A model generated the notes under the pieces. It worked only from the letters and a program-made list of their open reading frames with translations. It was not told the origin of the DNA and ran no database searches. Below are positions 46,486 to 55,503 of a stretch of 64,000 nt of DNA, piece after piece. Numbering within the stretch: the stretch's first letter is position 1; each line of letters starts with the position of its first letter. Source of the DNA: Clostridiales bacterium UBA2432 (lineage in GTDB: Bacteria; Bacillota; Clostridia; Lachnospirales; Vallitaleaceae); contig DDQW01000080.1 of NCBI GenBank assembly GCA_002342805.1, positions 75,046 to 139,045 on the forward strand, read 5' to 3'. The position numbers and the translations under genes were made by a program.

Positions 46486-47748
46486 CTAGCTTTTCTTTTC
46501 TAATTTAACATAATCTTCATTAACTTTAAGTAGCTCATTAAATACGGTTTCTATTTTTTCATATTGTCGAACAAGGGGGTGGGCTAACAATGCTAATTTT
46601 GCTAAATTATAGTCTTTAGAAACCGCAGCCTCGACAGCTAATTGCTCATAATTTTTAACTTCGCTAATTAATCCTCGAACTGCCTTAGGTAGATTGTTTT
46701 TAACGATTGGGTAGACCCCTGAACCATTGACTAAGCAGTTGATTTCAACAACAGCATCGTCGGGTAAAAAGGGTATTGCCCCATTATTTGGAACATTAAT
46801 AACCATTTCTGTATCACAATTATTATGTACCGCATTAATGAAACCAATGGCAACTTCTGAATAGCCGCCACCACCTCTTTTTTTAAGTGTTTTCGGCTTA
46901 TTTACATTAGTCGTATCTGCGTATTCCTCATAAATGATTTCTTCCAGTTCCATGACTTGTTCACCACGGGTTTTTTCTGCATTTTTAAATCCATCTAATT
47001 TTTTTTCTGTATGATAATAATATTGTAAATATGGGCTTGGAATGCACTTTAATTCTTTCATTAACTCCAGATTAATCTCATGGTTTTCTTTTGCAATCTT
47101 TTCAAATTCCTCGTCTGTTACCGGCTTTCCATCAATACTTAAATTATAGGAAAAATTCATGTGATTGAGTCCTGCAAAGTCATATTTTAATTGATGATGT
47201 TCGATTCCTAATGCTTTGCTTGCCCACATTTTAGGGAATATACCCCCTGAACAAAATCCAGCTATTTTAGCGCTTGTATATTTTGTTAATGCCTCCGCTA
47301 TTAAACCCGTCGGATTCGTATAATTGATAATCCAACAATCCGGACTATATTTTTCAACCGCTTTAGCAATCTCTAACATAACAGGTATTGTTCTTAACGC
47401 TTTCATAAAACCACCAATTCCGGTTGTTTCTTGTCCAATCAAATCATATTTAAGTGGGATTTTTTCATCCAATACTCTTAATTTATTACCACCCACTCTG
47501 ATTTGTGTTATTAAGAATTCGGCGTCAATTACCGCTTCTTTTAAATCAGTCGTTGTAACAAATTCAGTTTTATAATCCAATGTTTTTGCATAACGTTTCA
47601 AAAATCCACACATGATTTCAAGTCTCTTTTCATCAATATCATAAAGCATGATTTGATTTACTTCTATTGAGTCTTTAAACTGAGTAAGCCCTTCTAATAG
47701 TTCTGGCGTATACGTACTTCCAGCTCCAATAATCGTTAATTTTTTCAT
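46486..47748 (-). CDS. GH4 family 6-phospho-glycosidase (6-phospho-beta-glucosidase-like)
   Basis: 420 aa, full length. The NAD-binding start is LTIIGAGSTYTPELLEGL. The conserved NYTNPTGLIAEAL region is near residue 143, the metal-binding Cys is in AGFCSGG, and the His is in GLNHMNF. The GH4 mechanism uses NAD+ and Mn2+ and acts on phosphorylated disaccharides. No PTS component is in this operon, so the phosphate must come from the BadF-type kinase downstream or the substrate may be unphosphorylated. It is the first gene of the operon, with AAGGAGG at 5 bases and a LacI-type palindrome just upstream. Confidence 0.9.
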   Translation of the reverse strand: MKKLTIIGAGSTYTPELLEGLTQFKDSIEVNQIMLYDIDEKRLEIMCGFLKRYAKTLDYKTEFVTTTDLKEAVIDAEFLITQIRVGGNKLRVLDEKIPLKYDLIGQETTGIGGFMKALRTIPVMLEIAKAVEKYSPDCWIINYTNPTGLIAEALTKYTSAKIAGFCSGGIFPKMWASKALGIEHHQLKYDFAGLNHMNFSYNLSIDGKPVTDEEFEKIAKENHEINLELMKELKCIPSPYLQYYYHTEKKLDGFKNAEKTRGEQVMELEEIIYEEYADTTNVNKPKTLKKRGGGGYSEVAIGFINAVHNNCDTEMVINVPNNGAIPFLPDDAVVEINCLVNGSGVYPIVKNNLPKAVRGLISEVKNYEQLAVEAAVSKDYNLAKLALLAHPLVRQYEKIETVFNELLKVNEDYVKLEKKS

Positions 47749-47772
47749 AATGCCTCCTTATTATTTTATTTT

Positions 47773-47786
47773 GTGGAACGTTCCAC
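47773..47786. promoter_or_regulatory. LacI-type operator upstream of the GH4 operon
   Basis: A perfect 14-base palindrome GTGGAACGTTCCAC with a central CG, as in LacI/GalR operators. It lies 25 bases upstream of the GH4 start, within the lacI-to-GH4 gap. A nearly identical sequence lies before the lacI gene. Confidence 0.75.
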
Positions 47787-47797
47787 TTTTTGTGTAA

Positions 47798-47818
47798 AAA
47801 AAGACTTTACGTCTCTTT
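47798..47818 (-). terminator. Intrinsic terminator at the end of the lacI gene
   Basis: AAAAAGAC (47798-47805) and GTCTCTTT (47811-47818) pair over 8 positions, one of them G-U, with a 5-base loop. On the minus strand the stem leads into TTTTTTT. It overlaps the lacI stop codon and separates lacI from the GH4 operon. Confidence 0.55.
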
Positions 47819-48799
47819 AATAACTAGCTCTGGGATTAATACTTGGATCTTTGGTTTCTTTTCCTTATCTTTGATTTGTTCGAGTAGTATTTGTGTTGCT
47901 GTCCTTCCAATTTCATACATGGGCTGACGAATAGTGCTTAGCCTCGGATATATAATCCCATTATTTGGGGGTTGGTCTTCATCAAAACCAATAAAACGGA
48001 TTTTTGTTTTTAAACTTTGATTTAATTCTTCTATCGCACGCAAAGCGCCATATGCCGTTGTATCACCTGCAAAAAATATAGCTTCAGGTATATCATTATC
48101 CATAATTAACTGTGTCATAGCCTTATATCCTGATTGTTCTGTAAAATCTGAATCTAGTATTTTTATATATTTTTTCAAACCCATATTTTCCATCTCATTA
48201 ATGTAACCTTGGCAACGATCGTCTGACACGCTTTTGAATGCATCACCGCGAAAATGATATATGGATTTACACTTTTGATTGACAAGATATTTTATTGCCG
48301 TTCGACTTGCATTATAATTATCAATAAGAACTTTATTAATATTGTCTGAATCAATGTCACTCTCAATAACGACTAACGGAAAATTTGTACTTGCTAAACT
48401 TTTTATATATGTCTCATCACTAATACGGCTACCATAAATAATAATACCATCGGTAGTCCCTTGTGTAAAATATTCGATATATTTCTTTTTCGTCTCTAGG
48501 TCATCATTGGGACTACAAAAAAGCACTTTTACATCCGATAGTGCTGCTGTGGTTTCAATGGCTTCAATCAGTTTGAAATAAAAAGGTTCACATAAGCTAT
48601 CGAGTACCACGCTGATTGTATTCATTTTATTAGTAATCATCGCTTTTGCTAATAAATTGGGTCTGTAATTTAATTCTTTTGCAACTTCTAAAATAGCTTT
48701 TCTAGATTTTTCACTAACGCCGGGTTCATTGTTAATGGCTCTAGCTACTAATGTTTTCGAAAACCCTGTTTTTTTTGCAATATCAATTAAGGTAGCCAT
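47807..48799 (-). CDS. LacI family transcriptional regulator
   Basis: 330 aa. The helix-turn-helix is at the very start (TLIDIAKKTGFSKTLVARAIN) with the hinge region at about 48-60 (RPNLLAKAM). A type I periplasmic-binding fold follows, with TTDGIIIYGSRISDE and FFAGDTTAYGALRAIEEL. It probably represses the downstream GH4-kinase-transport-nagB operon and itself, because two similar palindromic operators flank the gene. The inducer is likely a sugar or sugar phosphate from that pathway. The ATG follows GAGGTG. Confidence 0.93.
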   Translation of the reverse strand: MATLIDIAKKTGFSKTLVARAINNEPGVSEKSRKAILEVAKELNYRPNLLAKAMITNKMNTISVVLDSLCEPFYFKLIEAIETTAALSDVKVLFCSPNDDLETKKKYIEYFTQGTTDGIIIYGSRISDETYIKSLASTNFPLVVIESDIDSDNINKVLIDNYNASRTAIKYLVNQKCKSIYHFRGDAFKSVSDDRCQGYINEMENMGLKKYIKILDSDFTEQSGYKAMTQLIMDNDIPEAIFFAGDTTAYGALRAIEELNQSLKTKIRFIGFDEDQPPNNGIIYPRLSTIRQPMYEIGRTATQILLEQIKDKEKKPKIQVLIPELVIKET

Positions 48800-48828
48800 T
48801 ATTTCACCTCTTTATCTTGTGTATCGTT

Positions 48829-48842
48829 CCACATAATTGTAA
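48829..48842. promoter_or_regulatory. LacI-type operator upstream of lacI
   Basis: GTGTATCGTTCCAC matches the perfect palindrome at 47773-47786 at 12 of 14 positions. It lies 30 bases before the lacI start codon and suggests autoregulation. Confidence 0.65.
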
Positions 48843-48982
48843 TATTTTTTTTCCTTCTTGTCAAGAGTTTTTATTTTATAATCGAAATTTTTTATGGACC
48901 AAATGTGATAATGTCCTTATATACCATCTGTAATGCCTTTAATATTGACGGACATTTATCAAATTTTTACATTTTATATTAT

Positions 48983-49010
48983 AATAGCACCGGATTTCTC
49001 CGGTGCTATT
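48983..49010 (-). terminator. Terminator-like hairpin after the secreted GH43-CBM gene
   Basis: AATAGCACCGGA (48983-48994) and TCCGGTGCTATT (48999-49010) form a perfect 12-bp stem with a TTTC loop. The tail on the minus strand is A/T-rich (ATAATATAAAAT), not a clean T run. It lies about 70 bases after the stop codon at the end of the YesMN-linked operon. Confidence 0.65.
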
Positions 49011-49080
49011 ATTCAAACTATTTTAGGACATTATTTTTATTTTTAGGAATTATTATGAGCCAAAGATAATAAAAGAATAC

Positions 49081-50640
49081 TTAATTTGAAAGAGTCACAT
49101 CATCAATGTACAAATAACCAGCCGTATTTGTGTCTTTCCATAAAACAACCCGTAACATATCTGTTCCTTCTGGAATCGTAAGGGTTACATCATGATATGC
49201 ATAAGATCTCGAGTCAACTTTTACAGCCGCCTTATCCAAAACTTGATAAGATGAATCTAAAGCTTCCAAAATAATCCAACCAAAGTCACCATCTTTACTC
49301 ATTTTGGCCCATCCACCTGTATGGTAGACATTACCGGTTTGAAAGCCTGATGTCAGATATTGTCCTACACCTCCTGAACTTTGTCCAATTCTTAAAGCCT
49401 TTGAACCCGAATGGATATTGGAACTAACAATTGCTGAATTCCCCCAATTCTCCCAGCTAGTCATATTATTCTCAAAGCTCCAATTTTTCAGGGTATTTAT
49501 TCCGTAATTATCAATAGTCCATATTCCGGTATTAGTGTCAATATCCCATTCCTTTGCCCAATAAACCTTTGGCACCACTCCTTCAAAAGTCATGGGTAAC
49601 CATATATACCTTCCTTGACCTGAATTATAATAATCTGCGTTATAATATACACCATCATATTTGTAGGTATAGCTTGCACCATCAAAATTACTCCACCGGT
49701 CACCGCAATAAACATACGATGTCATCTGAGAACCATATATCGGCAAAATGAAATCAACCTGAGAATTGAAAGAATCTGAAGAGTCTGGATTCATACTTAA
49801 CTTTGAAAGACTTGACCAAGACCCACTTATACTATTAGCGGTTGCATATTTTGTCTCTGTAGAATTCCAATAGTCTGTAAAGGATGAGAAGAGATAGTAT
49901 TTAGCATCCTTTTTAAGAATAAAGGGTGCTTCTCTATGTTGCCCAACATAACCAGTCCAAACCGTTGTTGACGGACTTAGATAATCACTACTCAACTTGG
50001 TAATTGCCAATCTTTCATTCCAATTCATGGCATCATCATCAGCATTTAACTTGTGTCTTACATAAACTGCATAAGCATCCCCATTTGTGTCCTTGAATAT
50101 TGAAAGGTCCCCAATTGTATACCCATCAATCTTTGATTGTCCAATCCATTGATATTGTCCATCAACCGTATCGCATGTCGCCACCGCTAATCGATTACCA
50201 TGAACACCATCATCTCCAACAGCCCCATCAAAAGCAGCCCATTCGAAATGTAATACAAACTTATTTGTACTGCTATTATAGGTGACCGTTGGTCTACCAA
50301 CCCAATGATCTTTTGATAAGACTCCTGATGACTGTTTCGATAAAGCATCTCCTTGATATGCCCAGCTTTTTAGGTCCGAAGATTTATAGCACCTAATAGC
50401 ATTAAAATAATATGTTGATTCATCTACATACTCAGATCCAGGAAACTCAACACCAAACCAGTAGTAGTATCCGTTATGTTCTATGATACTTCCACCTTGC
50501 GAAAGAATTTCGTCACCAGACACATCTCTCCATACGGTCTCATTTAACAGTTCATTCCCAGTATTTGCTTTAACCCCCACGCTAAATACATATACTGATA
50601 TCACTAGTAACACCAAAACTTTTCTTGTAAATACCTTCAT
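49081..50640 (-). CDS. Secreted GH43-like glycosidase (subfamily 24-like) with C-terminal carbohydrate-binding domain
   Basis: 519 aa. A signal peptide of about 25 residues ends GVKA. The propeller (about 28-380) opens ILSQGGSIIEHNGYYYWFGVE, like the GH43 galactanase-type group, with later blades GYTIGDLSIFKDTNGDAYAVY and GQHREAPFILKKDAKYYLF; the Glu in HREAPF is the probable acid. A jelly-roll resembling CBM4/9 (about 385-519) has NWSFENNMTSWENWG and a final GYLYIDDVTLSN. No anchor motif. It would act on extracellular glycan before import. It is the last gene of the YesMN operon, 15 bases after the xylosidase gene. Confidence 0.85.
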   Translation of the reverse strand: MKVFTRKVLVLLVISVYVFSVGVKANTGNELLNETVWRDVSGDEILSQGGSIIEHNGYYYWFGVEFPGSEYVDESTYYFNAIRCYKSSDLKSWAYQGDALSKQSSGVLSKDHWVGRPTVTYNSSTNKFVLHFEWAAFDGAVGDDGVHGNRLAVATCDTVDGQYQWIGQSKIDGYTIGDLSIFKDTNGDAYAVYVRHKLNADDDAMNWNERLAITKLSSDYLSPSTTVWTGYVGQHREAPFILKKDAKYYLFSSFTDYWNSTETKYATANSISGSWSSLSKLSMNPDSSDSFNSQVDFILPIYGSQMTSYVYCGDRWSNFDGASYTYKYDGVYYNADYYNSGQGRYIWLPMTFEGVVPKVYWAKEWDIDTNTGIWTIDNYGINTLKNWSFENNMTSWENWGNSAIVSSNIHSGSKALRIGQSSGGVGQYLTSGFQTGNVYHTGGWAKMSKDGDFGWIILEALDSSYQVLDKAAVKVDSRSYAYHDVTLTIPEGTDMLRVVLWKDTNTAGYLYIDDVTLSN

Positions 50641-50654
50641 TGAACATTCTCCTT

Positions 50655-52220
50655 TTAATTTTTATATTGAAAGTAATCAAAAGATGCTACTGCGTTTTGT
50701 CCACTTATGTCCTGACAGCAGATACCAACAAATGCCCCTGTAAAGGCCCAATGTTGTTCGAGAACATGATCGTCAGACAAAATAGAGGCATCCAATAACT
50801 CTCCAATCGTTTGCCACTCTTTTTCATCATAGGAATACGTGAAGAGTAATTTATCATATGCTACACTAGCCTTAAGATATAATTGTTTGTTTTCCGTAAT
50901 ATACACTCTCCATTCCTTATTTTTAATTATTTTATCTTGGTCACAGGTCATAATGCCAAGAATTTTTCGTTTTTCATCATCTTTGGATATATAAAGATAG
51001 TGATATGCATGGGAAGAATAATAACATATGAGGCCTGCCGACTGTTTATAGAACTCTGGATTAAAGTTAATCGCTGTAACAGCAGTATATACAAAAGATC
51101 TTTGTCTAATGGCAAGGAGGCTTTGAATAAAATTTGAGTTTAAGAAATCCTTTCCATAGAGATGCAACATGCTGTTTTCATAATCTAGTTTCATCTCCTT
51201 TTCTGTTAGTGGTATCCGCTGCGTTTGGAACTCCAAATTAAGTTCAGGCTGATCAAATCCTTCATATACATTTTGATTATTATCGATTTCAGTAGAACTA
51301 TGAATATAATAATCTTCTTTAGGTTCGTTTGAATTATGCTTTAATTGCAGCCAGCCTTCTTGGCTCCATTCAACTTCTTGGATAGCAGTCTCTCTTCCAA
51401 GAATACATTTACCTCTCTCCGATAATGGTCTTGAACATAAATGAACCATATACCAATTACCTTTTTCATCTTTCACTAAATCTCCGTGCCCAGCCTTCTG
51501 CAAATATAATTCCGAATTATTTTTACTTGTCAATATCGGATTATTGGGCGCTTCTTCATAGGGCCCATCAATAGTTCGTGATCTTGCTAAAGTCACGCAA
51601 TGGTTATAACCGGTACCACCCTCAGCTACCATTAAATAGAAGTAATTATCCTTATAGTATAGATGTGGGCCTTCTGCATCTCCTCTTCCTGTGCCATTGA
51701 AGATTATTTTTGGTTTACCAATAATACATTTCTTTTCGTCATCAAATTCAACCAAAGCAATACCACCATCAAATTGTAAATGATGAAGTGATCGATAAAC
51801 GATATACTTTTTACCATCATGATGATGATAAAGAGAAGGATCAAAACCATCATGAATTAATGGATTAGGATCGCTCCACTCTCCATAAATATCACTAGTT
51901 GTAACCATATAGTTTTTCATATTCCAAACATCGCCATCATGATTTTGGACCACTGTATAACATAAATAAAAAGTTCCTTTATCAAAACTTAAACATGGAG
52001 CCCATACACCACCAGAAGCAGGAATACCCTTCATGTCCAACTGGCTTCTCCTAGTCAAGGCATACCCAATTAACTTCCAGTTGACTAAATCTGATGATTC
52101 ATGAAGCGATACTCCTGGAAACCATTCAAATGTAGATGTAGCAATATAATACTTGTTTCCAGCCTTTACTATCGAAGGATCTGGATGAAAACCTTTTAAA
52201 ACTGGGTTTTGTACATTCAT
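50655..52220 (-). CDS. GH43 beta-xylosidase (XynB-like) with C-terminal jelly roll
   Basis: 521 aa. The catalytic base is D14 in GFHPDPSI, a second Asp is in HDGFDPSLYHH (near 128), and the acid Glu is in GRGDAEGPHLYY (near 185). A C-terminal DUF1349/GH43-C2 jelly roll at about 320-521 is typical of the XynB/GH43_11-12 group. No signal peptide, so it degrades imported xylo-oligosaccharides or arabinoxylo-oligosaccharides in the cytoplasm. The ATG follows AAAGGA at 8 bases and lies 6 bases after the permease gene. This enzyme is the best clue that the transporter here imports xylan-derived sugars. Confidence 0.92.
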   Translation of the reverse strand: MNVQNPVLKGFHPDPSIVKAGNKYYIATSTFEWFPGVSLHESSDLVNWKLIGYALTRRSQLDMKGIPASGGVWAPCLSFDKGTFYLCYTVVQNHDGDVWNMKNYMVTTSDIYGEWSDPNPLIHDGFDPSLYHHHDGKKYIVYRSLHHLQFDGGIALVEFDDEKKCIIGKPKIIFNGTGRGDAEGPHLYYKDNYFYLMVAEGGTGYNHCVTLARSRTIDGPYEEAPNNPILTSKNNSELYLQKAGHGDLVKDEKGNWYMVHLCSRPLSERGKCILGRETAIQEVEWSQEGWLQLKHNSNEPKEDYYIHSSTEIDNNQNVYEGFDQPELNLEFQTQRIPLTEKEMKLDYENSMLHLYGKDFLNSNFIQSLLAIRQRSFVYTAVTAINFNPEFYKQSAGLICYYSSHAYHYLYISKDDEKRKILGIMTCDQDKIIKNKEWRVYITENKQLYLKASVAYDKLLFTYSYDEKEWQTIGELLDASILSDDHVLEQHWAFTGAFVGICCQDISGQNAVASFDYFQYKN

Positions 52221-52226
52221 ATTTCT

Positions 52227-53042
52227 TTATCCTTTCACCGAACCTGAAACTATACCAGCAATAAACTCTTTTTGAAACCTTAAAAAGATTATCAGAAGAG
52301 GTATAATACTTACAACAGATCCAGCCATTATCAGATTGTATGGTGTTCGCATACCTTGGTTAAAGGCTCGAATCGCAACTGCTAATGTGTACTTGTCCTC
52401 TGATTTCAATACAATTAACGGCCATAAGAAATTATTCCATGAATTCATAAAGAACATGATTCCTAAACTGGCTATGGCCGGTCTTGCAATGGGAAGAATT
52501 AATCGTACGAAGATTCCAATTTCACTAGCTCCATCAATTCTACCTGATTCGATTATCTCAGAATTTATCCCTGCCATATACTGCCTCATGAAAAATATAC
52601 CAAAAGCATTTGCAAGGCCCGGAATGATTAGACCTATATGTTTATTAATCCAATTAAACTTATTAAAGAGTGCGTATAGGGGAACCATAGTCACTTCAAA
52701 TGGAATCATCATGGATCCTAGCAAGATGATAAATAATATTTTTTTAAACTTAAAATCAAACTTTTCGAAAGCATATCCTCCTAGAGCACAGAAAAACACT
52801 GAACCAAAAGTAAATACTACTGCAATGTATGAACTATTAAGTAATGCGGGTAAGAAATTATAATCTTTAAATATGCTAATAAAATTTTCAAAAGTAGGTT
52901 TTTCCGGTAAAAGTTTTACCGGATAGGAAAAAATTTGATCTTGAGTTTTTAATGCCGATAAAACCATCCAAATAAAAGGGAGTAATATGGCTGCAGTAAA
53001 TAGAAACAAAATTATATACAAAAGACTTTTCTTAATTTTCAT
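52227..53042 (-). CDS. CUT1 ABC transporter permease (MalG-like)
   Basis: 271 aa with six membrane helices. The EAA loop is IESGRIDGASEIGIFVRLILPIARP near residue 165, and the family C-terminus is FIAGIVSGSVKG. It pairs with the permease encoded 6 bases upstream. AAAGGGG precedes the ATG. It imports sugars bound by the SBP encoded further upstream, presumably xylo-oligosaccharides. Confidence 0.94.
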   Translation of the reverse strand: MKIKKSLLYIILFLFTAAILLPFIWMVLSALKTQDQIFSYPVKLLPEKPTFENFISIFKDYNFLPALLNSSYIAVVFTFGSVFFCALGGYAFEKFDFKFKKILFIILLGSMMIPFEVTMVPLYALFNKFNWINKHIGLIIPGLANAFGIFFMRQYMAGINSEIIESGRIDGASEIGIFVRLILPIARPAIASLGIMFFMNSWNNFLWPLIVLKSEDKYTLAVAIRAFNQGMRTPYNLIMAGSVVSIIPLLIIFLRFQKEFIAGIVSGSVKG

Positions 53043-53048
53043 AACTGA

Positions 53049-53939
53049 TTACCCCTTTTCTGTCATATGACTCAATTTAAACTGAGCCAAGGATAGTAAA
53101 ATCATTAATATAAAGAAGGCATATGCAAGGCTAGAGGCATACCCCATTCTAAGATGCTCAAAGCTCTCACGATAAATATATAGTACTGGAGTAATCGTTT
53201 TATAAAGGGGACCACCGCCTGTAAGTATCATAGGTTCAGTAAATAAGGAAAACGTTCCAATAGTTGATAAGACCGTGCAAAAGAGCAAAACCGGTCTCAT
53301 GAGTGGCACAATTATTCTCAAGAAAACTTTAACCGTACTGGCTCCATCTATTTTCGCCGCCTCTATTAGACTGTATGGGATAGTCTGTAAATTCGCTAGC
53401 ATCAGGACCATGTTGTATCCCAACCATTTCCAAATCAATAAGAGACTGATCGCAAATCTAGATCCCAAAGGTGATCCAAACCAGGAGATTTTGTCGACTC
53501 CAAAAACGCCTAGCGCTTGATTAATGAATCCATACTTTGTGTCGAAAGCCATTCCAAAGACAAAGGCAACAGCGACTACTGATGTTATGTTTGGAATATA
53601 AAATGCTGTTCTGAAGAAGTTCTTAAATTTAATTGAACCATTATTGAGTATTACCGCAATGATTAGGGCCAATAATAGCATAATTGGTACATACATAAAG
53701 AATAGAATAAGGCTATTGATTATTGATTGAATAAATATATCGTCTTGGAGTAGCTTAACATAGTTATCTAGTCCAACCCACTCCATTTCTGTAATACCAT
53801 TCCATTTTGTAAAACTTGCTCTTAAAGAAAATAGAATTGGATATACCATAAATACTAAGAACAATAAATAGAAGGGTGAAATAAAAACATAAGGTGCCAA
53901 TTTAATTCTATAATTATTTGGTAATCCAAATTGTTTCAT
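53049..53939 (-). CDS. CUT1 ABC transporter permease (MalF-like)
   Basis: 296 aa. The N-terminus KLAPYVFISPFYLLFLVFM is typical of MalF/UgpA permeases. The EAA loop is SLIEAAKIDGASTVKVFLRI near residue 195. The start at 53939 has GGAGG 5 bases ahead; an ATG 12 bases earlier lacks a site. A strong hairpin separates it from the SBP gene. Confidence 0.93.
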   Translation of the reverse strand: MKQFGLPNNYRIKLAPYVFISPFYLLFLVFMVYPILFSLRASFTKWNGITEMEWVGLDNYVKLLQDDIFIQSIINSLILFFMYVPIMLLLALIIAVILNNGSIKFKNFFRTAFYIPNITSVVAVAFVFGMAFDTKYGFINQALGVFGVDKISWFGSPLGSRFAISLLLIWKWLGYNMVLMLANLQTIPYSLIEAAKIDGASTVKVFLRIIVPLMRPVLLFCTVLSTIGTFSLFTEPMILTGGGPLYKTITPVLYIYRESFEHLRMGYASSLAYAFFILMILLSLAQFKLSHMTEKG

Positions 53940-53954
53940 GTATTCCTCCATTTT

Positions 53955-53985
53955 TTTGGCTGGTCATTTTATCTGACCAGCCAAA
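53955..53985 (-). other. Intercistronic hairpin after the SBP gene
   Basis: TTTGGCTGGTCA (53955-53966) and TGACCAGCCAAA (53974-53985) form a perfect 12-bp stem with a 7-base loop, 10 bases after the SBP stop. On the minus strand it is followed by A, not T, so it is probably an mRNA stabiliser or processing stop and not a terminator. Confidence 0.7.
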
Positions 53986-53995
53986 TTATCTTTTA

Positions 53996-55390
53996 CTAAT
54001 TGATTTTTGTTTTCACCTGCTCATTAGCTTCTTTCAAAGCATCCTCGACAGAGTAATCACTATAAAGGATTTTAGCAAAGGCTTCTCGAATAAACTCATT
54101 AGCTTGACTGTAATGCAAAGTATATTCTAAAACAGGAATGTCATCTACAGTATCTGCAAAAACTCTTCTTACTGCTTGTCCTCCATAGTAATCAATTTGC
54201 TCATCAAAGAAGGCATCACTATATGTAGTCTCTAGAGAAGGAAAGACATCCGTCTCTTTATACATTTTGATTTGAGATTCTTCTCGTCCAACCATGAACT
54301 CCACAAATGCCCATGCAGCTTCTTTGTTCTCGGACGTGTCTGGAATGACTAAGTTTGAACCACCATCATTTGCAGCTACATTGTCAAATCCACCCCATTT
54401 AGGTAAAGGTATTACTCTCCATTGTCCTACAGCCTCCGGAGCAATCCAAGATTGTAAAAATCCCCCCATCCATGATGCGCCGAAGTAAGTCGCTACAGTA
54501 CCGTCATTTAACGAATCATACCAAGGCTGTGTCCAGTCTTCTGTATTATCCGCAAGATCTTCCTTTACAAACTTAACCAAATAAGTCATGGCCTTAACGG
54601 CTTCCGGACTATCTAAAATTGGTTGACCATCTTCATCAAAGTATAGTTTCTCCTGCTGCCAAAGAAGTTTTTCAAAGTTTCTACCTGTGGACTTTTCTTG
54701 GCCTTCCGGGAACATGTAACTACCAGTTTTTTCCTTAATAATTTTAGCTGTTTCATAGTAATCATCCCATGTTGCAAGTAACTCACTTACTTGATCAGGT
54801 TCAGTTGGAAGCCCGGCTTTCTCAAAAACATCCGTACGATAGTATAAAGCTACCGGACCACTATCCCAGGGCATAGCATATATTTTCCCATCTTTACTTG
54901 CATCAGCCCATTTAAAGTCATTCATTTTATCAATATATGGCGCCACTTGTTCTGTCAGATCCATTAAACCTTCAAATTGGACGAATTGAGCCAAGTTACT
55001 GGTTTCAATTGTAGCTACGTCTGGTAATCCTTCTCCACCTGCTGAAAGACCCAATAACATTTTTTGGTAAACATCCTGTGGTGTTACTGTTTGAAACTCA
55101 ACTTCAATATCTGGGTATTCGGCTTGGAAAGCTTCCATATTGAGCTCAAGGTTCTTATTGATAAACTCCCATCCCCAAACCGTAATCTTTCCTGATGGCT
55201 TTTTAATTTGTTCTTCACTACTTGTTTCAACATTTGAGTTCGTACTATCTGTTGACTCTTCTACTGAAGAAGCATTAGATTCTGCACCACTCTCATTTGT
55301 TTCATCTACTTTTTCGCCACATCCCGAAAAAAGCGACAATGTTAGAATAAAAATAGTCAGTAAGGCCATTTGTTTTTTGATTCGTGTCAT
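53996..55390 (-). CDS. Extracellular sugar-binding lipoprotein (CUT1)
   Basis: 464 aa. The lipobox LFSGC gives acceptor C24, with a Ser/Glu/Asn linker to about residue 66. The binding fold shows KITVWGWEFINKNLELNMEAF and VALYYRTDVFEKAGLPTEPDQ. A TYFGASWMGGFLQSW loop and VAANDGGSNLVIP follow the usual family order. It captures oligosaccharides for the two downstream permeases. GGGGG lies 6 bases before the ATG. YesMN is encoded just upstream and likely controls it. Confidence 0.93.
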   Translation of the reverse strand: MTRIKKQMALLTIFILTLSLFSGCGEKVDETNESGAESNASSVEESTDSTNSNVETSSEEQIKKPSGKITVWGWEFINKNLELNMEAFQAEYPDIEVEFQTVTPQDVYQKMLLGLSAGGEGLPDVATIETSNLAQFVQFEGLMDLTEQVAPYIDKMNDFKWADASKDGKIYAMPWDSGPVALYYRTDVFEKAGLPTEPDQVSELLATWDDYYETAKIIKEKTGSYMFPEGQEKSTGRNFEKLLWQQEKLYFDEDGQPILDSPEAVKAMTYLVKFVKEDLADNTEDWTQPWYDSLNDGTVATYFGASWMGGFLQSWIAPEAVGQWRVIPLPKWGGFDNVAANDGGSNLVIPDTSENKEAAWAFVEFMVGREESQIKMYKETDVFPSLETTYSDAFFDEQIDYYGGQAVRRVFADTVDDIPVLEYTLHYSQANEFIREAFAKILYSDYSVEDALKEANEQVKTKIN

Positions 55391-55503
55391 GTTGTACCCC
55401 CATGGTATAATTTAATTTAACTAAGTGACTATCTAATAATATCAAAAACCTTTGTGTTTTTTAATGGATTTAGATGTTATTTTTCAGTAATTTTTGGTGT
55501 TTT

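Noticed and set aside
52336..52863. 175-codon open frame on the plus strand
   Set aside because: Entirely antisense to the MalG-like permease with its conserved EAA loop; no ribosome site and no family resemblance.
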